Origin: Heracleum sosnowskyi
Lineage: Eukaryota > Streptophyta > Magnoliopsida > Apiales > Apiaceae
Assembly (NCBI GenBank): GCA_030848705.1
Contig: CM061237.1
Coordinates: 84,067,910-84,131,909, forward strand
Direction: 5' to 3'
DNA length: 64,000 nt
A model generated the notes under the pieces. That model was not told the DNA's origin. It saw nothing but the letters and a program-made list of their open reading frames with translations, and did no database searches. The translations under genes were made by a program, and so were the position numbers. Shown one piece after another: positions 32,175-43,600 of the stretch. Position 1 is the first letter of the stretch. Each line of letters starts with the position of its first letter.

Positions 32175-35100
32175 ATGTCTCGTTTCAAAACTTGCAAGCC
32201 ATTACAAATTTACAGTTTCGTGCATGGGCAGAGTTTCTGAACACACGTTCATTAGTGGCATATGCCTTGAGTACTCCCGTAGTCCTTTGCATCGATCAAT
32301 TGACTGCGTTGTACACAACCGCCACGGATACAAGTGAGAATAACGTAAGATCCTTCAGTTTTGTTGTGCCAGGGGGCAGAACAATAAGGGTGACGGAACA
32401 TGACTTTAACAGAATACTACATTTTTCTATAGAAAACCATGTTCCGGATCCCACAACTGAGGAGATACATGCTTTCTTCACTCTCATAAGAAGTCAACTT
32501 CCTAACTTCTTTGTGGGAGAGTTCCTTAAGCATTACCTGCCAAAGCCATGGAATTTTTTCTTTCATACCCTGATCCATGTTTTTACTGCCAAGCTTACAA
32601 ATCTGCATGGCATTCCCTTATTCCTTCAAAAGATAGGGTTTGCCATTGCCAACTATAGGCATATTAACATAGGAAGGATAGTGATTGATCAAGTCATTCT
32701 GTGCATGGGACCACTGGATGAAAGAACAGGCATAAATGAAAATGTGCCTTGTTTCTATCCTAGGTTCCTACAGCTAATTCTCAATGATATCTTAACAGAT
32801 GATGAGCGTGAGACATTCGCTGACGAGGAGGCCATGGAGTGCATGAAGATAAAGAGCAATGCAATAACCGCTCTGATAAGAAAGAATCATCTTCCAGGGG
32901 TACCCACTGTTCAAACTTGAATATCTAAGAACGGTGCCCCTACCACTTCTACCCCCAGGGGAACAGGTAAATGAAGGTAACATTCCTCAACCTGAACTGG
33001 CTCCTGAACCACAACAATGGATGTTGATCCAGAGCCCTCAGTGGCCATCCAGACCATGAGATTGCAACCCACAATCTCTAACCACGGTCGAAGAGCCTTT
33101 GGAAGAGCCAAATGAAACCACAAACGAACCTCCTTCCCCTCCTATACCCAATATTCAGACATCCGTGAGTGTAGAGGGAGATAGTGCCATAGCCGCACCA
33201 CATAAGGAGATACACCCTTCAACAACAGCTCTGCCTTCCTCTAAAAGGAGAAGAATAGAAACCGAGGCAACTGTTGATACTTTATTTCAAACTTCCAAAG
33301 CGCCCTTTATTGATTTTTCTTATGATGATTGGGCTACATTAACTAAAGCAATATCTGAACCAATAGCTCAAACAAGTAAGGAAGAATTGACGGAAGCAAC
33401 TGGTGTTCCGACCATATTATGGTTAGGTTCACTGGTTGAAGGTTCTTTACTGAACCAAGAGTCTTCACAGACGTCGAGAGAAGGCTTTGACCTAAATGCA
33501 CAATCTAAAGGGTCACTGTCTACCTCCCCAGATGGAACATATCTGGATCCTGCGGGTAAAGGGTCTGACGTAGGTGCAGATCGGCAACTCGGTGACGATG
33601 AATCAATTACTATTGACAAGTCAACTGAGGTAAAGTCTTCACAGAGTATTGGGGAAGATTCGGGATCTCTGCTGTTAAAAGAGCCTGTTTCTAACCCCCT
33701 AGAGATTCAAACTCTAGATCCTTTAAAGGATACATCATCCACGGATGAACAACAACTTGGTTTAACCAAGGACGGGGACTTGCGAAGCCCCATTGCACCA
33801 CCGGTGACCTCCTTAAGGACGGCTACGGTGATTTCTTCTGCAGGTACAATCAGCACTAAGGATTTGAGTGAAACAAAAACACTTACATCTGGCCTGAGTG
33901 GGAAAGGAAAAATGATTCAAACACCGACAGAAACGTTGAGTGTACACCCAGAGCCAAATGTGAGGAGTGACACCCTAACCCTACCTAATATTCATGATTT
34001 GCTGTTACCGACAGAAAGAGAGGTACATGTTCAATCCACCCTCAAGGAGATGACAGTTTGTGATAAAGAAGGAAATCCATTATTCAAGGTTTTACTGCGA
34101 CCTTCCTTTGACCAAGGGATCTCCTCTAGTCAAGGCAATGCTTCTTTAAAGACAATTCAAGAGAAGGTTGACTTGGTTGCAGCTGATTCCAGAAGAACAT
34201 TCAGGGTCATTGGCATTTCATCTGGCACTATAACAGGTACCAAACAGGCAGTGGACTCCTTGAAGAGGGAAGCTATGGAAGAACTGGTCGAATTGAGGAC
34301 TGATGTCAAAGAGAATCAATGTGACGGGGTACAATCTATTTGGAATATGTTGAGGAACCAACAACCCGGAACTTCAAAACAACAACCTGATCCTTCTACT
34401 ACCTTTTATAACGAGGATAACTTCATCGAGGATTCCTCAACTAAGGGGGAGAAAGTTGGAGAAGGGGAAACAAATGAAGTGACTAATGAAGGTTGGCAAA
34501 CAACTGGATGGGGAGTTTGGGAAACCAATGAAGCTATTCCAGTTAGACAGTATTGGATTGAGGACATAGTACTAGAGGAAAGTGAAGAGGGATTTGAAGT
34601 CATGCAAGAGCAACCGATTCAGGAGGAGCATGAGCCATATCATCCGGAGCCAAATAGAACATCCTATCTTGGATGATGATATGGAAGAAGAAGCAAATTC
34701 GCTATCATTAAGAGAGAAAGACACATTCTCATCAAGATCCAAAGAACTACAAAGCTAAATGAACTGCTCCGTGAGCATGTTAAGGAAATCTTGATGAAGG
34801 TCAGTCCAGAGATTACTGAAAACCCTCCTATGGTTAGATTCATGACGAATGACTTGTTCAGAATCTGCTATCTGACGGAGGACAAACTGAGAGATTACCC
34901 AAACGAATATCTAATATCAGTTGAGAAGTATCTTAGATCCACTGGACTCACATCAACGGAGAAGGACAAAGCAGCCGACACTCTAAGAAGATATCTTATG
35001 GAGAATGTTCCCTATTATAGGAAGAGAGTGGAGAGAGGATTGGAAGTGCATACCAGACTGCCAAACATGCCAAAGCTAAACAAGAAAGATGTTAACATTG

Positions 35101-35264
35101 CATGGTTATGGGCTGGAGTGGGACAAAAGGTTGAGTATATTGGAAGACACATCCAGGGAGCAATCCTTAAACCTGGAGAACCACTGCACTATCTATCCGT
35201 GATTGATTATCAAGCTGCTAACTCCGATCCAATGAGTGAAGAAGGTGAGATTGGAATGGACTGA
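32175..35264 (+). pseudogene. ORF3 of element C, multiply frameshifted
   Basis: ORF3 of the older element. The ATG at 32175 is out of frame with the following domain, so a frameshift lies near 32185. The N-terminal domain reads on to 32920 (L-S-T-P-V-V, F-T-A-K-L-T-N-L-H-G-I-P, Y-P-R-F-L-Q) and is recognisably the same domain as in A, B and D. Frameshifts near 32920-33099 and 34676-34791 split the rest into segments 33099-34676 and 34791-35264. Just after the domain is a basic K-R-R-R patch (about 33239-33257). An acidic Ser/Thr-rich middle and a basic helical C-terminus follow. No membrane segment. Confidence 0.72.
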
Positions 35265-35499
35265 AGAACAGAAGCAAAGAATAAAAGAACTATCAGCTCA
35301 AACAAGAGGAGCAACTTCAAAGTGAAAAGTTTTATTGTTCTTTGAGTTATGAAATCTGGAAATGTATATATATCTGATCCAGAATGCATTTAATATTATT
35401 ACGCTGTCTTACTTTAATTAGTTTCATGTTTCCTTAGTTAGTTGAGTTATCCTCGAAGTATTTGCTTGTCGAACTCTATCCAATCAAATAGGGGGAGAT
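35265..35499 (+). promoter_or_regulatory. Element C 3' untranslated region and polypurine tract
   Basis: Short non-coding stretch ending in GGGGGAGAT (35491-35499) immediately before the TG of the LTR. Confidence 0.85.
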
Positions 35500-36674
35500 T
35501 GTAAAGCATAATGTAACAGAAGATGTAAAAGAGATAACTACAACTCAACAAAGGACAAGACAGACAATAGTATTAACAGAAGCACAGGAATCCAGAATCA
35601 AAGAAGAAAAGGTAAACTCAAAAAATCAAAATACGTTATGTATTCTTGAAGTCCGTAAACAGGTCACGGAAAGAAGTTCATGAAAATGTTCAAGCCTCAG
35701 TGACATCAAAAGAAACAAGACTTTCAAGACGACAGAAGTATGTGAATGATTTAGGGTTAAGTGCCACGGGATTCCATTGATGAAGCAACCAGAACGACAA
35801 AGGACTTATCAGCAGCATTGAATTGAAGACATAAAAGAAGAATTGATCAAGTGTTATTCATCTGTGAACCAGACCAGTTGCACTAGGTGACGGCACTAAA
35901 AAGATCAAGTTGTTTTATCGTCTCAGAAGAAATTGATACAGTCTAAAACTGAAACACCCTGGAGCTGAATAGATTTTCTAAAAGGTCAAGGACAAGGAAA
36001 AGAATTCGATGGTTTTTCTTTTAAGAAAACCATCAAAGGTGACATAAAGAAAATCAAAAGAAAATGTTCGATAGTTTTCTTAATTAGAAAACCATCGAAT
36101 GGAAAAGTAAAAAGTGAATGAAAACTTTAATAAAGTAAAAGTTCCATTCGATAGTTTTTATTTTAAAAACCATCGAATGTAATTATTACTTTATTATTCG
36201 ATAGTTTTCAATTCACAAAGTGGGTGAAAAGTTTTCTTTGTTTGTCAGGTTGATGAGAATTGGACGGCCAAGATTGTTTTAACAATTAAGGTTCGATAGT
36301 TTTCTAAAAACTAAGTCTATAATTACACAGAGAGAGGTAGTGTCTTCCTCAGTCAGGTTATTTTCATAGTAGCAATTACGGAGAGAGAAATTTGAGCCGG
36401 AGAAGATCATAGAAATTTATAGTGCTCAGAATTCTATCAATGTATTGATTATGAATAACCTAGAACTCATTGAAGCTAATCTATGGATTAGAAATTGTAG
36501 CACCCTTCGAGGTTTATATTTATAAAAAGATATATTCCCCGACTCTTGGTTTGGTTTGGTGTGTTTGATTTCGTTATAGAACTGAATGAATTATCCGCGA
36601 ACGAAATTGAATTATTTGTGAGTATCGTATTCAACCCCCCCCCCCCCCCTTCTACGATACTTCGGGACCTAACA
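35500..36674 (+). repeat. 3' LTR of element C (1175 bp)
   Basis: It runs from TGTAAAGCATAATG to GGGACCTAACA. Three consecutive inverted repeats built from the C motif lie at 36006-36035, 36067-36099 and 36145-36179, each with a short loop. The C-rich tract near the end has 15 Cs. From 36170 on it is duplicated at 1393-1894. It abuts the integrase of D at 36675, so atgga (36675-36679) should be C's target duplicate; the left partner is outside the window. Confidence 0.92.
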
Positions 36675-37200
36675 ATGGATCTCTTTGGACCAGTCAATGT
36701 ACCATCAATGGCCAAGAAGAGATATGCCTTAGTAATGGTGGATGATTACTCAAGGTACACTTGGGTGAAGTTTCTTGAATCCAAAGATGAAGCTGCTCAA
36801 GTGATTATTGATCAAGTCAGAGTTCTTGATAGAACTCCAAACTCAAAAGTTCAAATCTTGAGGAGTGACAATGGTACAGAATTCAGAAATGCCACTCTTG
36901 GAAATTTCTGTAAAGATGAAGGAATTGTACAACAATTCTCTGCTGCAAGAACTCCACAGCAGAATGGAGTTGTAGAGAGAAAGAACAGGACTCTCATTGA
37001 AGCAGCCAGAACTATGTTGCATGATGCCAAACTGCCAACATATTTCTGGGCTGAAGCTATCAACACAGCCTGTTACACTCAGAACAGAACCATGATCAAC
37101 AAGACTCATGCAAGTACACCTTACTGTCTGTTAACTGGAAAGAAACCTACTGTCAAATATTTTCATGTGTTTGGGAGCAAATGCTTTATGATGAAGGATA
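36170..37200 (+). repeat. Right copy of the duplicated LTR(C)-integrase(D) block
   Basis: This matches 1393-2420 base for base except four substitutions and a 3-bp longer C-run by eye. The block spans a junction between two different elements, so its double presence needs a duplication of the composite DNA, not two insertions. The offset between copies is about 34,780 bp. Similarity ends sharply at 2420/37200. Confidence 0.88.
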
Positions 37201-39302
37201 ACCATGAGAAGAAAGGAAAATTTGACACCAAGGCTTTTGAAGGACTATTCATGGGTTACAGCACAGAAAGGACTACCTACAGAGTTTATGTTATGGAACA
37301 CAGGATTATTGAAGAAAGTGTTAATGTCACATTTGATGAAACCAAGTTTCCAGGACTGCATGAAGAAGGAAAAATGCAGACATTCCGATTTGAGAATCAA
37401 GGATACTTGGAAGCTGAGGAAATTGTGGATGAAGAACCTAGCTTCACTCAAATTGTTGAAGTTGATAAAGATACTGTCAATACCACTACTATCAACCAAA
37501 CTCCAGTTCAGTCATAGACCATAACCTCTAACATTCATGACAGTGGTGACTCTGGAGACAATGAAGAACATGGTGAAGACAATGGGATTGGTGATCATTC
37601 AACTCAACAAACTGAAGCAAGTGTTCCTGTATAGTCAAGTAGCTTGCCCAGAATCACCAAGTGGAACAAGGATCACTCAAGTGACCTCATCATTGGTGAC
37701 CCTAATTCTGGAGTGAGGACAAGGAACAAAGTCTCCGCTGACAGCATGTTTTCATGCTTCCTGTCTCAAATGGAACCCAAGACAACTGATGAAGCATTGT
37801 TGGATTCTGACTGGGTGATAGCCATGCAAGAAGAGCTAAATCAGTTTGAAAGGAACAATGTATGGAAGCTAGTTCCAAGACCTAAGGGAAAGTCAGTCAT
37901 TGAGACAAAATGGGTTTTCAGAAACAAGCTTGATGAAAATGGATCAGTGACTAGAAACAAAGCAAGGCTAGTAGCTAAGGGTTACTGTCAACAGGAGGGA
38001 ATAGATTATGATGAGACATTTGCACCTGTTGCAAGACTTGAAGCTATAAGAATCTTTCTAGCCTATGCTGCACACTGCAACTTCAAAGTATTTCAGATGG
38101 ATGTCAAAAGTGCCTTCCTAAATGGAGAATTGGAAGAAGAAGTGTATGTTGAACAGCCACCAGGGTTTGAGGATGCTGAAGTGTATGATTTTGTATACAA
38201 ACTTTTCAAAGCTTTGTATGGACTAAAGAAAGCACCCAGGGCTTGGTATGACACACTCTCCACTTTTCTCTTGGACAATCAGTTTACTAGAGGAGTTGTG
38301 GACAAGACACTTTTCTACAAACACCATGGCAATGACATCATTCTGGTACAAATCTATGTGGATGATATCATTTTTGGTTCAACAAATGAGAGGCTGTGTG
38401 AGAAGTTTTCCTCTCTCATGAGTAACAAATATGAGATGAGTATGATGGGAGAATTGTCATTCTTTCTGGGATTACAAATTCTTCAACAATCTGATGGAAT
38501 CTTCATTTGTCAAGCTAAATACATCAAGGAACTTCTCAGAAAGTTCAACTTGGAAGATTCATCACCTACAAAGACACCAATGTCCACCTCAACCAGTCTG
38601 GATCTTGATCCTAAAGGGAAGAAAGTTGACTCAAGCACCTATAGAGGCATGGCATGATCTCTCCTTTACCTAACTGCTAGCAGACCTGACATCATGTTTG
38701 CTACATGTCTCTGTGCAAGGTTTCAGAGTGATCCAAAGGAGTCTCACTTAGTAGCCATCAAGAGAATCTTTAGATACCTAAAAGGCACTCCTAACCTAGG
38801 ACTTTGGTATCCCAAGAATACTGGATTTGATCTAATTGGCTACTCAGACTCAGACTATGCTGGATGCAAGATTGACAGAAAGAGTACTACTGGTAGCTGT
38901 CAATTTCTTGGTGGAAGATTGGTCTCATGGTTTAGCAAGAAGCAGCATTCAGTTTCTACCTCAACTGCAGAAGCTGAGTATATTGCTGCAGGCAGTTGCT
39001 GTGCACAAATTCTATGGATGAAGAATCAACTTCTGGATTATGGTCTAGTGTTAAGTGAAATTCCAATCTACTGTGACAACACTAGTTCCATAGCCATTTC
39101 AGACAATCCAGTTCAACACTCTAGGACAAAGCACATTGATATAAGACATCACTTTATCAGAGAGCATGTTGAACAAGGAACTGTGAAGCTGATCTATGTC
39201 CCAACTGACAAGCAACTTGCTGACATCTTCACTAAGCCATTGGATGAAGCAACCTTCAACAGGTTGGTAAGTGAATTGGGAATGTTGAATCTGGTATGTT
39301 AA
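36675..39302 (+). pseudogene. pol: Pol of element D (integrase core to RNase H) with three in-frame stops
   Basis: One continuous frame from the integrase first catalytic Asp block (M-D-L-F-G-P-V-N-V) through R-S-D-N-G-T-E-F and G-V-V-E-R-K-N-R-T, the linker, RT (V-W-K-L-V-P-R-P-K-G, F-L-N-G-E-L, Y-V-D-D-I-I-F-G-S-T) and RNase H (S-D-S-D-Y-A-G, A-E-A-E-Y, Y-C-D-N, K-H-I-D-I-R-H-H-F). It is interrupted only by TAG at 37515-37517, TAG at 37632-37634 and TGA at 38655-38657. The last lies in the Y-R-G-M-x-x-S-L-L-Y block, where the other families have Val-Gly or Ile-Gly. No frameshift is needed along 2.6 kb. The part upstream of the first Asp block is missing because C is inserted there. Confidence 0.92.
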
Positions 39303-39708
39303 TTTACTCAGTTTTCTATATTTCCAAATTCTCTTGTGAAGCTCATGACAACAACTTCAAACCTGCTGTCAAGGGAAGTTACTGTCTACTTGGTCTATGT
39401 TTGTTATGTGACAACATGTGTTGATTTGACTTTTCATGTCAGTATTTTGTGCCAGTCTCATACTTTTAGACCGTGTATGACATTAATGTGGTTACTTGTT
39501 AAGTTTGAGAGATAAAAATCTGTTCCATTGGACTTTCACACCGTTTTGCATTAATCTGTAGGATTAAAGGAGGACACGACCATTAATTACTTTTGTGGTA
39601 GTTGTATGGGTACTTTAACTGTTGACCATTAGACTTTAACCCTTAGACGGTTTTGCCTATAAATTAACCTTAGGTTTCACCAGTCTGCTCTCAGTTTTAA
39701 AGTAAATA
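39303..39708 (+). promoter_or_regulatory. Element D spacer upstream of the small ORF, with TATA box
   Basis: Non-coding, with several D motifs (TACTGTC, GACAG). TATAAAT at 39658-39664 lies 51 bp before the ATG of the small ORF, a suitable distance for a core promoter with a very short leader. Inferred from sequence only. Confidence 0.45.
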
Positions 39709-39960
39709 ATGGAAAACAAAGTAGGAATTGAAGTAGGGCTAAAACGGTGCGATAGTGAACCCGACAGTGAAGAGATGGATGAACTCTTCGAGATGCTGTT
39801 GGACGGCATGGATGAGATCGAAGAGGAAAAGAAACAGGAAGAGGAGGCCAAGGCTCAAGAAGAAGAGAAGGAGCTTCAGGCACTTCTTGAAAAAGAAGGT
39901 CGCTCTGAAGAAGAGATTAAGGAAGAGCTTTTAGGACTAGTTGATAAGATCATAGAATAA
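39709..39960 (+). CDS. Small acidic coiled-coil ORF in the D spacer (83 aa), unknown function
   Basis: An ATG-initiated frame with no counterpart in the A, B or C spacers. The protein is strongly acidic, with runs of Glu/Lys typical of a charged single helix or coiled coil (E-E-E-K-K-Q-E-E-E-A-K, residues about 45-65) and no hydrophobic segment or known motif. A TATA box sits 51 bp upstream. AATAATAATAATAAAAG follows about 35-50 bp after the stop (about 39995-40010), which can serve for polyadenylation, so it resembles a complete mini-gene. D motif bases (GACAGTG) occur inside it. It could be an accessory protein, a captured host exon fragment, or chance. Confidence 0.5.
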   Translation: MENKVGIEVGLKRCDSEPDSEEMDELFEMLLDGMDEIEEEKKQEEEAKAQEEEKELQALLEKEGRSEEEIKEELLGLVDKIIE

Positions 39961-40621
39961 TGTACTCCATGTTCTATTTTTAATGATTTTATCAATAATA
40001 ATAATAAAAGTTTTCTTCTTGTGTTTATGATTTGTCTGTGTTAATTGCTTAATATCTGTGTTCAAAAGATTAAATTGCTAAATCCATAATGTGTCAATAT
40101 TAAGTTAAGTATATGAATAAAGCATTCTAATAAGTAAATGACAGAACTAATTCCCAATCGAAGTTACTGTCGTTAAGAAGAGTACTGTCGTGTGTTTCTT
40201 GACAGCAACCTTCTTGAGAGCAGGAAAAGACTTTCTGTCAAGACTTGTAAATGATACTGTCATTCATACGCTTAACGGTGACATCAAGTTTTTGCGCAAT
40301 AGTTGCTGTCGCGCAAAACCTATTGTCACCACCTTTTATTACTGACAGATTGTTTCTAGCGCACAGGTTACTGTCAACAATAGTGGACCGTTGAAATTGG
40401 ATATTCATCCCATGTTGGTCAGTGAATAACGGGCAGTAACTGACGTGTTATAAGAGTGGGTTAAGACACGTTCTTTAATTCCACTTTTTGTGCACAACGT
40501 TTGAGATACCTCTATTTATTCTCCAGTTACTCAGACATATCACTCTCATCGAACTCAAGGCAATATACTTTTCTTCAAGCAAAAAGCCACTTTCTTACTT
40601 TCTTCTTTTCTTGCAATCTCC
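39961..40621 (+). promoter_or_regulatory. Element D spacer between the small ORF and ORF3, motif-rich
   Basis: Many D motifs lie between about 40160 and 40440 (TACTGTCG, TTGACAGC, TACTGTCA, GACAG). TATTTAT at 40514-40520 lies 108 bp before the ORF3 ATG, in the same relative place as the boxes in A and B. No other coding potential is convincing. Confidence 0.5.
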
Positions 40622-43600
40622 ATGGCATCCAAACAGACCCTCTCTCAAACAAACTTTGCTGGCATCTTTTCCCCAAATGATGCTGGTGAAGGCTTCAAAG
40701 GACTCGTGTTTTTCTTGAACAAGTCCTATCTCGGTTATGCCATCACCTCAACCCCCATTCTCGACTTAGACCGAATTGAGGCGTTTTGGCAAACTGCTGT
40801 TGCTCAAACTGAGGGTGAGAACCCGGGTATTCAATTCACAATCTCTGGGCAACAATACACTCTTACAGCTGAGGTCATCAACACTGCTCTTGGAATTACA
40901 ATTGAAGCAGGACACCAATTTGCTGAACTTGCCAATGATGACACTCTAAAGAAGCTCTTCTTAAAGATTGGGTATGCAGGCCCTATTCTCGAAGAGGGGA
41001 CTACCAAGTGGTATCCAACTGGTGAAATGGATAGGAAGCATCTGAGAAAGGAGTGGAGCATGATATTTGATGTGATGGTCAAGGTGTTCTCTACCAAGTC
41101 CACAGGCTGGAATGGAATACCCTCCTACATCAAGAAAATGACACATTCTCTTGTCCATGGATACAAGGTGAATGTTGGAGCTCTCCTCATGGCACACCTC
41201 CAAGCTGCCATAGGTAAGAAGGTATCAACCTACCCTCGCTTTCTTATGATGTGCATTAATTCATTCTGTGATTTTAATGATGCTGCTCCTCGTTTAGAGG
41301 CTTGCTCAGTTTTGAAAAAGAACACACACACACACACTGTTATCTTCACAGAATCTCAATGCACATATTCCACTTTGTTTCACTCAGCACATGGTTGATC
41401 AAGTGTCCAACCCTGATTTACCATTACCATCTGGTTATGACTCTTTCACTCTTGAGAATGAAACTGAATTAGACCCAAATTCAGTTAACCCACATTCCAC
41501 ACCATACACTCAGCCTAGGCCCTCTAGACATTCCAAAGCCCAAAGAGAAGCCTTGCCAGAATCCAGGAAACGACCTTTAGAAGCTGATGTTGGTGGTAGC
41601 TCTGTGAGTCAAGAGGGAGACACTGCACCAAGTGCAGCAAATAAGGAAGGTAGTCAAACTGAACCCACAGTGGTTCCCCCTGAGCCTAAGAAGAAGAGAG
41701 CTAGGAGGACCAAAACCACTGTTACCCAAGTTGCAGTTTCTCAACAAACTGTAGTTACTGAAAGGGACTCAAACACCTCCCTAGATGTGCCTTCTCAACA
41801 AGGTGCATCTATTGAAATTGGCCTGTCTCCCAAGGCACCCTGTACAGAGTCTGCACAAACTCATGGTTCACAACCTGAGAAACCCCCACTTGAAGAAACA
41901 CACAGTGAGTTAGGGCACAGTGAGGATTTCTCTACTCCTATTGATGGTTCACATGTTTCATCTGTGAATTAGCCCCCACTCTCTGCTACACTTTCACCTT
42001 CTTCCTTCCTTACACATTCCTTTGTTTTTCTTCTCCACAACCTAGAGAAGGGGACAGTCCCAACCCTTCAGGTTTTGATCATCCATCTCCAATCATGGAT
42101 GAGCCCCCCTCTAGTGGTCCACAAGAACCCATATCTCAAAGTGAGATGGACACCACTCCTCCAAACACTGAGCTAGGGCAAAGTGGAATTTTGTCAGAAA
42201 ATGAAACAGCCAACACTTTGTCTGAACTCCAAGGAGCATCTTACCTTCAGGAAGATGCTGTCACAACCTCTGTTGCTGTCAAAGACACTGGCAATGTTGC
42301 TGTCCTGGACACAGCTGCTGTCATGGGTGGAGAGAAAGATACTATCACTACAGAACCTACTGTCACTCCACCTCCCAAAGTTGCTGTCATGCCAGAACCT
42401 GCTGTCCAGACTCCAACTGACAGTAACATTCCTGCCACAGATGCTGTCCAGTCCTCACAACCTGATTTTGAAGCTGTAATCATTGAGGATGCCTCTGATG
42501 ATGATCTCCCTCTTGCCAAACTCTTAAAGGTACATTCTAAATCTACTCCTTCCATGCATGTTAGTACTGCTCATACCCATGCATCTAGGTTGAGTGAGGG
42601 TGTGCAAAAGAAAAGAGAGATAAAAGAAAAGAGAGGTGAGCATAAAAATGAGAGGCAGCCAAATGAGCTGGCAAAAGGAGAGGGACTTGAGCATGTCCAG
42701 AGAGATATTGAGGGAGCCCACACTATTCAGGCATTAGGCCTTGAGAGTCAATCTGTGAGGGGTGATGAGATCACTCAAAAACACCCTGAGAGTGTGAGAA
42801 CCCCCATAGCCTCCAAGCCCCTTTCTTTTCCTTCCCCTCCAAGAAGGTTAAGGTCTGGTGGCCCCTCTGCTACTTTTGGTAACAGGATTGCAGCTCTGGA
42901 AGGACAGTGTGCTACTTTGAACTCCAAGATGGACTCTCTCTCTCAACTGATGGTTGATGGTTTTGCTGCTACTCAGCTCTCTATCCAGTTCCTCACTGAC
43001 CTAGTAGCTGCCAACTCAACTAAGAGGGAGAAGGTAGCAAGATCAGAATCAATATCTATTCAGGAATCAGGTGGAACTCAGGGGGAGCCAGTAGCTGTGA
43101 AGACCAAAGGGGGAGCTAAGGGGAAAACAATATCTAAGGGGGAGCAGGTCAAACTAAGCAGTGGACAACCAAAGGATAAAGCTGAAGAGCTTGTTGAAGT
43201 TGACTTGGATGGAGAAAGAGTACTGATGTCTAAAGCAACTCAAGATGCAATGCAAAGAAGACCTGCATCTAGACATCCAATTCTACCTCCTGTGATAATC
43301 AGAGAGCCAACTCCAGCAACTCAAGAATCTGCTCTACAAAGAAGATGGAGAGAAATGGAGGAACATAATAAGTCTGGGAAAGGTAAAGGGAAACTGCCTG
43401 AATCCATCCATAAAGGAAATACTTGGTCCAATGGTACTGAGTATGATCAAGAAGAAGCCAATACTCTAATGGTGGATTATAGGGAGAGCACATTACACAA
43501 TCATGATAGTGAATTTAGCAGTTTGGTGGAAGAAGCAATGAATGCTCCAAGCAACCTTCCAACCAAAACCACAAAATTGTTAAAGGATCAAATCACCAGT

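Larger units (their letters stand above)
2421..36674 (+). mobile_element. Element C: old Sirevirus-type element carrying nested A and B insertions
   Basis: Collinear relics of gag (2421-3281), pol (3316-3723, 16838-17167, 29112-30960), a motif-rich spacer, ORF3 (32175-35264), a PPT and a 3' LTR (35500-36674) form one element once A and B are removed. Its coding parts are heavily mutated, so it is older than its passengers. Its 3' LTR abuts the integrase of D, so C lies inside D. The 5' LTR and gag start are absent from this copy because the left boundary is a duplication junction at 2420/2421. Confidence 0.8.

Noticed and set aside
41964..42045. Possible intron in D ORF3 (GTGAAT ... pyrimidine-rich ... 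CCTAG)
   Set aside because: Looks intron-like, but joining this GT/AG pair does not connect the two reading frames; an indel is simpler.
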